DNA of 13,888 nucleotides from Asterionellopsis glacialis. Lineage: Eukaryota > Bacillariophyta > Plagiogrammaphyceae > Rhaphoneidales > Asterionellopsidaceae. Numbering within the stretch: position 1 is the stretch's first letter; each line of letters starts with the position of its first letter. Positions 6,511 to 13,888 of this stretch are shown here, piece after piece. A program made the translations under genes and the position numbers. Location: the NCBI GenBank assembly GCA_014885115.2, contig WKLE02002967.1, positions 1 to 13,888 of the forward strand, given 5' to 3'. The notes beneath the pieces are model-generated. The model was given only the letters and a program-made list of their open reading frames with translations, did no database searches and had not been told where the DNA came from.

Positions 6511-9500
6511 ATGGGGAAAAACAATAAAGAAAATCGTTCAGATTGGGTTGCTGTGGCTCCTGAATTTGATGGCAATTCATCGTCAAGGCAGGAATCATCA
6601 GAAATTCGGCCCGCCATGTCAGCCTATCAATATTTTCAACGTGAAGTCACACCGCAAGTTAAACAAGAATTAGGTCCAGGATTTAATGTAGGAGAATTTT
6701 CTAGAGCTGTCCGAGACAAGTGGGCTGTGCTGGATTCTACCGAACGAATCCCCTACGAAGATTTGGCCAGAGAAGATGCAGCTCGATTTGCCAGAGAAAG
6801 TCATCTTGCCGACATTGCTGCCTTGGAAAGACAAGAGAAACTACGGCAGGAGCGTGAGGAATTAATTGTCTATGATGAAGAGGGGGATTTAGCAGGAGGC
6901 AAACGAAGTACGAGAGGTGGTATCAAGAAGCAACAGAGGAAAAAGGAACGACGTGAAAGGAAAAAAGAAAAGAAACCAAAGAAGCAGTCTAAAAGAAAGA
7001 GCGATGATGGGGATTCTGACTATGATGAAATATCTGATGATGGAGAAAGCAGCAATGGCGATGATGATTATGCATCTTCTTCTTCCTCCTCTTCCTACGA
7101 CTCAGATGACAGTAGTAGACCCAAAAGAAGAAAAGTTCCACCGAAAAAGGTGAGCGCGGCAGTAATAGCACGTCGTGAACAAGCGCGGGTCGAAAAAGAG
7201 GAAAAGGAGCAATACATTGCAGAACGGCAAGAAGAATTACGATTTGACCGAGCAGCACAGGCTAAACGCCGTCTCGATTTTCTTTTAAAACAAAGTGATA
7301 TTTTCAGTCATTTTGGAGCCGTTAAACAGGATGAAACCAAGTTGGCAACACGGTCTTCTTCGGCAAAACAAAAGACACAAAATGATGCATCAGAAGAGAT
7401 AGAGCCGTCATCTTCTTCTCGGCGGAGAGATAGCGTAACAGTTGACAATAGCAATAATGAAGAGGTTGACCAAGCGGCATTGGAAGATGCGGACGAGCAC
7501 AATGCGACTTTTTTGACATCGCAACCTTCCACACTTGGATTCGGGAAGATGCGCGATTATCAGTTGGAGGGTTTAAATTGGATGATTCGGTTGCAGGAAC
7601 ATGGTGTCAATGGTATCCTTGCGGACGAGATGGGTCTTGGAAAAACTCTGCAAAGTATTTCGGTTCTAGTCTACATGGCAGAATACCAAGATTGTACCGG
7701 ACCTCACTTGATCGTTGTACCAAAGAGTACATTGAGCAATTGGATGAATGAACTGAAAAGGTGGGCGCCAACTCTTACGGCAGTGAAATTTCACGGCACC
7801 AAGGACGAGCGAGAAGAACTTGCTAGAGACATATTGCAGCCTGGCCAACGTGACGAATATCGGACATGGCATGTTTGTGTCACGACGTACGAAGTTTGTA
7901 ATCTCGATCGCAACGTCTTGAATAAGTTTGCTTGGTCTTATCTCATTATTGATGAAGCACACCGTCTAAAGAACGAAGCGTCTGCATTCTCTAGAACTAT
8001 TCGGACGTTTGAAACGCGGTATCGTCTCCTCCTTACAGGTACACCTCTTCAAAACAACCTTCACGAACTTTGGGCGCTACTAAACTTTCTTGTTCCAGAT
8101 GTTTTTGCTAGTGCAGAACAATTCGATGATTGGTTCAATCTGGATATCGATGATGCCGACGAAAAGAACAAGCTGATTTCGCAATTGCACAAGATTTTGC
8201 GTCCCTTCATGTTGCGTCGTCTCAAAGTAGATGTTGAAAAAAGCCTCCCACCAAAACACGAAACAATTCTTTTCACGGGAATGAGTGTTGTACAAAAAAA
8301 GTTGTACAAAGATATTTTGATGAGAGACATTGACATGCTTCAGGGAGCTGGGGGGGCGGGAAGCCGAACTGCCATTCTCAACATTGTCATGCAGCTTCGG
8401 AAGTGCGCCGGACATCCTTACCTCTTTCCTGGTGTAGAAGACCGCACTCTGCCAGCCCTTGGTGAGCATTTGGTGAACAATTGTGGCAAGATGGTATTAT
8501 TGGACAAATTATTGAAGCGCCTTCAAGAGACGGGTCATCGAGTTTTGCTCTTCACTCAGATGACTCGAGTCTTAGATATATTGGAGGATTACATGGTCAT
8601 GCGGCACTTTCAATACTGCCGTATTGACGGTAACACTAGTTATGAGGTTCGAGAAAACTATATCGACGCTTTTAATGCGCCGGATTCGAAGAAATTTATT
8701 TTCCTTCTATCGACGAGGGCTGGAGGACTTGGAATCAATCTCCAAACGGCTGATGTTGTCATTCTTTACGACTCTGACTGGAATCCGCAGGTACGTTTTT
8801 CTTCGCTGCGAAAGTTCATTTGATATTTCAACACGTTTTAATTGGTGCTGACCATTTGTGTGTGTGTGTGTTATGCATGGTGCGTTTAGGCTGATTTACA
8901 AGCGCAGGATCGGGCGCATCGCATCGGTCAAAAGAGGGAAGTACAAGTATTTCGACTTGTGACCGAGCACACGATCGAAGAAAAAGTTGTCGAACGTGCT
9001 CAACAAAAGCTTAAGCTAGATGCAATGGTTGTACAGCAGGGGCGATTAAAGGAGAAAGATAAGGTTTCCCGCGACGAGCTCCTTGCGGCTGTTCGGTTCG
9101 GTGCAGATAAAGTTTTCAAATCAAAAGACTCGTCCATCACTGACGACGATATTGACATGATTCTGAACGCCGGCAAGCGGAAAACACAGGAACTGAATGA
9201 GAAGTTGCAGAACGCTGATAAAGGTGATATGCTGGACTTCAAACTTGACGGTAATATTGCAACGCAGACTTTTGAAGGAGTCGACTATTCCGGAGAAGCA
9301 CTGGCTCAAGCTAAGGCAGCCCAGGCCCAAGCAGAGCTGCTCGGAATTCTGGATATCGGAAAGCGAGAACGGAGGACTGTTGCAAACTACAACGAGAACC
9401 AGCTTTACCAGCAACAGATTGCGGCTCTTCAGGGTCGTGCTGTGAAAGATCGAAGAAAGAAAGAAAAACGCTTGCCTAAGTTTTTACGTTTACCTCGGAT

Positions 9501-11509
9501 GGAAGAGTGGCAAATGTTTGATAGAGGAACACTAAAAGCAATTCAGGAGGAAGAAGAAAAGGAATTCAAAAGCCTACCCGAGGAGCAACAAAAATTAGCA
9601 TACACCAACAATGGCCGTCTACCTGAATCCACCGATCAGGAGAACCCAGCAAACCAGGAGGAGAAAAATGAAGGAGACGCAAGTTCCTTTCCTCGACTCT
9701 TGAGCAAGGAAAGGGAGACACAGAAGAAGGCCTTACTTGCTGAGGGATTCGTAGATTGGGGAAGGCACCATTACACTGCTTTTATTAAAGCCAGTGGAAG
9801 ATACGGAAGATCAAACTTAAGCAAAATTGCACTTGAAGTAGGAAAACCATTAAGCGCCCTTGCAAAGTACGCTGCTGCTTTCTGGAGTGAGGACCTGGGG
9901 AAAAAACGTTTTTCTGAACATGAATATGACCGGGTAGTGAAACTGATCGAAAAGGGAGAAAAGAAGATCGAAGAAATTAAAAGTCTTGCTAGAGGTACAG
10001 GGGTCCTCCTATCTCTTTTTGACAATCCTTGGGTTGAACTTGAATTCAACCATGTTAACTGCAAAGACAAAATGTTTACGATGGAAGAAGATCGCCATTT
10101 GCTTTGTTGGGCTCACAAGGTAAGAAGTGTTACGGAAAAATCTAGTATCCGCCTGGTGACCTTTTGGGGTAATTTTTCTCACCTTATCTTTTTCAACGTA
10201 CACGAACAGTATGGCTTTGGTCAGTGGGGTGCTGTAAAAATGGCAATTCGTAGAAGTCCCAATTTTCGGTTTGATTACTTTCTTCGAAGCCTTCCTACAG
10301 ATATGGTAGGACGAAGATGCGAACAACTAATGAAAGCTGCGGAAAAAGAAGTAGAGCAACTCGAGAAGAAGGCGAGGGAAGAGGCGGGGATGGTTGTAGA
10401 GGAGGAGAAAAGAGAGGACAACCAAACAAATGCAGATTCCTCTGTCGCAGGAGAAAATGAAGGCAGTGGGAAGAAGACATCAGAGCTTCCACCGATCGAA
10501 CTTCCGATGTACAAGGTTGCACAATCTCGGAGGAGAATTGAAGAGAAGAAAGCAGCAGAATCGAAGAGAAAAGAGCTTGAATCGAAAGTTGAGGAGATAG
10601 AGGAGCAAATGCGCCAGATGCAAAATAAATTGAAGGATCTACAAGAATACAACAGAGACGCCAGTGTTAGAAATCCTATTGTGTCAGCTGAATTTCCGGA
10701 TAATCTAGTTCCCAGTTTGGTTAATTTCATTGCATCAAGCGGAGCTTCGGGAATAGTATCTGTAGCCAACCAGTTCGCCTCTGCGCACCCAGGAGAAGTA
10801 AGTAAGAGGAAGATAATATCCAAGATTGAGGAAGTTGCCAAAAAAGAAAAAAGAGAAGAGGATGGTGATACCAAACCTATTTGGTATATCCTTCCAGAAT
10901 ACGAAAACATGCTAGAAGTTGACACACTACGTCATCTAAGAAAAGCAAAAGAAGAGCGTCTTCAAAAGTTAGAGGAGAAAAATAAGGAACAAAATGCAAA
11001 CGAAGCGGAGGATAACGAAGAGCACAACGACGAAGATGGAGCAATCGGTCCGGATGGGACGTTCGTGGTATTCCCTGAGTACGATGGATCTGAGCCACCT
11101 CGAGAAAGCAAGAAAGCATTCACTCACTTTTGTATGTCCACCAGACGCGAAGTAAAGGCAGCGCTGGACCCGTCTATGCGAAAAGATAAGGTAAGATGAA
11201 AAACAACAATTCCTTCAAGATCGCTCCATACCTCGAACTGTTTCTGAACTCCCATCATTCACCTCTCTCATATTGCAGCAAAAAGTCAATTCATTGCTGA
11301 AAGAAAAGTGGTTTTCACTCACGGATCAAGATAAAAAGGTATGGAAGAAGTGGGAGAAGTGGGACCTGAAGCGTTTTGCTCGAGATACATCCATCTTTGA
11401 TAAGGCAGAATTTAACAGGAAACGAAGCCACGACGTATCTGAAGATCTGTGTCAAGATGGAGTGCTTCAAACGATGCACATTCCCAAGAAAAGAAAAGGT
11501 AATAAATAA
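6511..11509 (+). CDS. ISWI-family SNF2 chromatin remodelling ATPase with two HMG boxes, four exons
   Basis: A nuclear ATP-dependent nucleosome-sliding motor. Exons 6511-8790, 8890-10119, 10210-11190 and 11279-11509, all phase 0, give 1573 residues against roughly 1000-1100 for usual ISWI. Domains: HMG box 33-98; basic, NLS-like stretch 131-165; acidic/Ser tract 165-203; AutoN-like [16 protein letters not shown] 253-268; SNF2 ATPase about 345-800 with ADEMGLGKT (Lys378), DEAH 481-484, [20 protein letters not shown] and [14 protein letters not shown]-type [10 protein letters not shown] 843-852; HAND 920-1000; SANT 1040-1095; SLIDE 1125-1230 ([16 protein letters not shown]); coiled coil 1275-1320; possible winged-helix module 1330-1405; second HMG box 1465 to about 1535, split by intron 3. 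HAND-SANT-SLIDE separates ISWI from SNF2, CHD and INO80 types. In-frame stops at 6370, 6382 and 6394 with no ATG after them fix the start. It converges on the downstream plastid gene. Confidence 0.95.
8791..8889 (+). other. ISWI intron 1 with a (TG)7 tract
   Basis: GTACGT...GTTTAG, 99 nt, phase 0. It separates DSDWNPQ from [14 protein letters not shown], between helicase motifs V and VI. Reading through it stops at TGA 8821-8823, so a retained intron would remove motif VI and all later domains. A TG dinucleotide run occupies 8857-8870. Confidence 0.92.
10120..10209 (+). other. ISWI intron 2, in-frame and without a stop
   Basis: GTAAGA...GAACAG, 90 nt, phase 0, between CWAHK and YGFGQWG inside the SLIDE domain. 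Removal restores the continuous SLIDE motif. The intron is a multiple of three with no stop in frame, so retention would insert 30 residues instead of truncating the protein. Confidence 0.85.
11191..11278 (+). other. ISWI intron 3, splitting the second HMG box
   Basis: GTAAGA...TTGCAG, 88 nt, phase 0. It separates SMRKDK from [11 protein letters not shown] inside the C-terminal HMG box. A TGA (11197-11199) follows two codons into the intron, so splicing is needed to complete the box and the basic tail. Confidence 0.9.
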
Positions 11510-11732
11510 ATATAGAGACCATTGACTACAAAACAATCGTTTTCTTTGTTGGTCGGCTGAACGTGCATCTTTTTGGTAGGCTGTACAACACACATCCAAT
11601 GCCAAGGATATTCGTGCGATAAATGACAATTCATGCAATATGAACCGTCCACTTTTAAATCGTTCTTCAGTGTTAAATATATTTTTGCCCAAGGCAATAT
11701 TTAAGAACAACTAGAGATATGTAGGATATTGA
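11510..11732. other. convergent spacer between ISWI and the plastid permease-like gene
   Basis: 223 bases between two stop codons on opposite strands; it must hold both 3' UTRs, which may overlap. The first bases after the ISWI stop are AT-rich (AATAAATAAA spans the stop, 11501-11510). No gene or strong repeat is seen. Confidence 0.6.
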
Positions 11733-13016
11733 CTAACTCTTAGCAACTTTGCCAAGAGCAGCAGATGCAGCAAGGAGCCCAGTTCCAACAATCGGTAGCG
11801 CGTTCACATACCGGTTTCCAGCCAAGCACGCAATCGTGTTCAGTACCACGGTGAGCGGAAAAGAAAGGGCAACAATATCGAAGGCCAATTCTATATCGTA
11901 ACCATCAACTTCTTTTGCTACCTTGCTCATCTGCCCAAAAGCGATAATAGAACTAGCTGCCTGCGAACTTAGTACTGCTGCCAGCCTCACCGAATCACCC
12001 GTACGGAGAAGTGTTGCTAGAAATGCACTGGTAGCAAGGCTCACAAATCCATGCCGTGCTAGCAATAACTGAAGACAAAGTTTTGGCCGATCCCCCCCAA
12101 ATTTCAGTTTAAGACCTATTAGTAAGAAGAGAATGGCGGTCTGTGCTTCTGCAAGGCCGCCGATTGCCTTTCCACAAAAACTGAGGGACGAGACCGGCTT
12201 TCCGATCGCTGCTAAGCATATTCCGCTGGCGATTGCAAGGTTGAACGGGTCCTGCATTGCATTGATGAGCTGTTTTGACATGGGAGGCTTTTCTTTGGCG
12301 GCAGGCGTTAAAGCCACTTCTGCTGCCTTTTTGTTTCCACGGAATCGTAGGTAGTATGGTATTAGTATCAAAGTGTAGATCTTCGTTGGTATGTCCGCAA
12401 GAGCTGCCAAGCCTGCAAATTCGCTGCCCACAAATTCTCGCGTAAACGAATACACTGACAGGGCTGGGGCCATGGTCCCAAGTTGTACAGCAGCAGTCCG
12501 ACGAAGTGTAGTTGTCTCATTCGAATCTTCATTCTTTTTTATAACAAAGCGCGATGCAAGTTCCGATGACCCAAGCTGAATCAGCGCCAACAATGTTCCA
12601 GACAGGAGAACATACCCCATCTCCAAGGACACTTTCAGTGTGCTCAGTGATGAAACAATAACCGCTGGTACAAGGGCATTCAAAAGCAACGCAGTGATAG
12701 CTTTTGAGTCCAGTTTGTCACGGAGTGAAGCTCCAACACCAGCGATAAAGCCCAGTTCTAATACCTTTTGAACACCAGATGTACGAAAAGCTGTTTTGGT
12801 AATTGACCCAAGATTGGCTGTTGTTAAAGCCTCTAGCCACACTTGTGGTGCTTGTCGGGTCGGCATAACTACTGGGGTGGTCATGATACCCACAGTCTCT
12901 GGTGTCTTCCGTGCACGCACATAATTGCCAGGAATCTGACATTTGTAGGGTTTATGGAAAGCAGAAACTGAACAAAGGATAGCTAAAAATGTTAGTGCTA
13001 CGCTTCGATGCGTCAT
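11733..13016 (-). CDS. plastid-targeted membrane protein, AEC (auxin-efflux-carrier-like) permease fold
   Basis: An intronless protein of 427 residues from the chosen ATG (13014-13016). That start puts a hydrophobic signal peptide (RSVALTFLAILCSVSA) at the N-terminus, cleaved before Phe20. Signal peptide, Ser-Ala|Phe and a basic stretch free of acidic residues to about residue 39 (His, Lys, Arg) are the bipartite leader of complex plastids. An in-frame ATG at 13095-13097 would add 27 residues and bury the leader. The mature part has two halves of hydrophobic segments around a linker at about 225-255. LLNALVPAVIVSSL in the first half, and DPFNLAIASGICLAAIG, AILFLLIGLKLKF and SSQAASSIIAFGQM in the second, resemble the AEC family, whose members export organic acids or auxin-like compounds. 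Substrate and exact plastid membrane are unknown. The leader is convincing; the family call is moderate. Confidence 0.62.
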   Translation of the reverse strand: MTHRSVALTFLAILCSVSAFHKPYKCQIPGNYVRARKTPETVGIMTTPVVMPTRQAPQVWLEALTTANLGSITKTAFRTSGVQKVLELGFIAGVGASLRDKLDSKAITALLLNALVPAVIVSSLSTLKVSLEMGYVLLSGTLLALIQLGSSELASRFVIKKNEDSNETTTLRRTAAVQLGTMAPALSVYSFTREFVGSEFAGLAALADIPTKIYTLILIPYYLRFRGNKKAAEVALTPAAKEKPPMSKQLINAMQDPFNLAIASGICLAAIGKPVSSLSFCGKAIGGLAEAQTAILFLLIGLKLKFGGDRPKLCLQLLLARHGFVSLATSAFLATLLRTGDSVRLAAVLSSQAASSIIAFGQMSKVAKEVDGYDIELAFDIVALSFPLTVVLNTIACLAGNRYVNALPIVGTGLLAASAALGKVAKS

Positions 13017-13157
13017 CGTCAAAGATATATCTCTTGTAATCGAGAAAGGAGAATAATAAAACCAGAAAATGTTGTGATGGCTAAGCTCGATTGACACGAA
13101 GTTTTTACGGTTGTTGTGTCAGCAGTTGACAGCGTCGTACCCATGCGGGCTCGTACT

Positions 13158-13175
13158 GTACCAGGTACATGGTAC
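13158..13175. repeat. GTACCA/TGGTAC inverted repeat related to the ISWI upstream block
   Basis: GTACCA-GGTACA-TGGTAC has perfect 6-nt arms around a 6-nt spacer. Its first 12 bases (13158-13169) are the exact reverse complement of 6031-6042, and TACGAGC-type sequence follows in both copies. It lies about 140 bases upstream of the chosen start of the minus-strand gene. Confidence 0.7.
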
Positions 13176-13196
13176 TCATACAGTGGGTCCTCTCTA

Positions 13197-13219
13197 GTAG
13201 GACTATTAATAGGTCCTAC
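13197..13219. repeat. near-perfect palindrome
   Basis: GTAGGAC-TATTAATAG-GTCCTAC has 7-nt perfect arms around the self-complementary TATTAATA. One missing C would make the whole 24-mer a perfect palindrome. It lies 181 bases upstream of the chosen start of the plastid permease-like gene. Confidence 0.7.
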
Positions 13220-13299
13220 ACTCTCTACCAGGGGTAGGAAAAGCAGACAGTCTAACTAACGCCTCGGAGCATAATCTATTAGGCCCAAAAATCGACGTA

Positions 13300-13324
13300 C
13301 GGACGCTCAAAACTAAAGCGTCCG
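13300..13324. repeat. stem-loop with 8-nt arms
   Basis: CGGACGCT and AGCGTCCG flank a 9-base A-rich loop (CAAAACTAA). The arms are GC-rich in an AT-rich setting, so the hairpin would be stable. No T-tract follows, so it is not a simple bacterial-type terminator; function unknown. Confidence 0.65.
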
Positions 13325-13888
13325 AGAGTCGAGAGCCGAGATCTTTAAACAAAGCAGGACTACCAGCACAGGTAGGTCTGACCTGATTACTATATAGCCC
13401 TCAATTTTTCATGTATCAAGAAATATTATGGCCACAATGAAATACAGCATGAATTGCTCATTGATATAATATTATTTTAGAATAACTCATAATTATTATA
13501 ACTTTTGTTCTCTCTTGTACAAAATTGATTGTGTTGTTTTGCCATGCTTGTTAGTATGATGAAAGCTTGTTATTCCAGGTCTAGAAAGCATCTGTAGGTG
13601 ATTCTATTGGAGTTGTGGCAGGATTTCAGTGCCTTATGTTGCTAAGGTTGACCATGGCACAGCACAACAATCAGACAAACAACACACAAAAGAAAGGAAG
13701 GCTTTTATTTGGTGGTGTAAATTATGAGCTTAGTTTAATCCGGAGAATATTTGGTAAATTAGTAACAAGTAAATATTCCTGAACTTTAAGTAAAAGGTAA
13801 GTTGGAGTCTATCTGTCTATGCAACAACCATCCTCAGAGTGTCCTACACTTAGTGTAGTTCATTCAGCCCCACTGTGGCCATTTTGGC

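Larger units (their letters stand above)
13098..13888. promoter_or_regulatory. upstream region of the plastid permease-like gene; otherwise gene-free
   Basis: 791 bases to the window end without a recognisable coding region or RNA gene. The part near the minus-strand gene (13098-13330) should hold its promoter and is rich in inverted repeats. From about 13390 on, the sequence is AT-rich with only a minor 6-nt inverted repeat at 13844-13858, and I see no feature to name. Confidence 0.5.

Noticed and set aside
8857..8870. TG repeat as a functional element
   Set aside because: Seven TG units inside an intron are an ordinary microsatellite; no further support.
10275..10925. 216-residue open frame on the minus strand
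   Set aside because: It is the antisense of ISWI exon 3, and its Ser/Phe-rich composition mirrors the Glu/Lys-rich coding strand.
1..13888. tRNA genes, CRISPR arrays, transposase or viral genes
   Set aside because: No T-loop GGTTCGA-type box in a plausible tRNA setting, no regularly spaced repeats, and no transposase, integrase or capsid motif in any frame I read.

Overview
The window looks like nuclear DNA of a photosynthetic stramenopile, most likely a diatom. Three observations point there. The genes have short GT-AG introns of 88-156 nt. The last protein starts with a signal peptide followed by a Ser-Ala|Phe junction, the entry signal for red-derived complex plastids. The proteins are typically eukaryotic (Ssu72, an ISWI remodeller, an Atg22/UMF1-type transporter). 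The species call is an inference; no rRNA, tRNA or mobile-element gene was found to anchor it.

Layout. 1-1831 (+): a 5'-truncated TruA-type tRNA pseudouridine synthase followed in the same frame by a C-terminal 2-oxoglutarate/Fe(II) dioxygenase-like domain. The locus is broken by an apparent 1-nt frameshift near 525-532, an in-frame TGA at 965-967 and probably another frameshift near 95-115, so it is read as a recently decayed gene. 1832-2287: gene-free, between convergent 3' ends. 2288-3910 (-): intronless 12-TM MFS transporter of the Atg22/UMF1 type. 3911-4428: divergent promoter region. 4429-5565 (+): SSU72 RNA polymerase II CTD phosphatase in four exons. 5566-6510: gene-free, with unusually dense short palindromes. 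6511-11509 (+): a 1573-residue ISWI chromatin remodeller in four exons with an HMG box at each end. 11510-11732: short convergent spacer. 11733-13016 (-): plastid-targeted membrane protein resembling the auxin-efflux-carrier (AEC) permease fold. 13098-13888: gene-free; its first 230 bases carry palindromes that share a 12-mer with the ISWI upstream region.

The genes do not form a pathway. SSU72 and the ISWI remodeller both act on RNA polymerase II transcription and chromatin, but they are separate eukaryotic genes on one strand. The points most worth a second look are the pseudouridine synthase/oxygenase fusion and its apparent decay, the double-HMG-box ISWI architecture, and the GTAC-type palindromes upstream of two genes.
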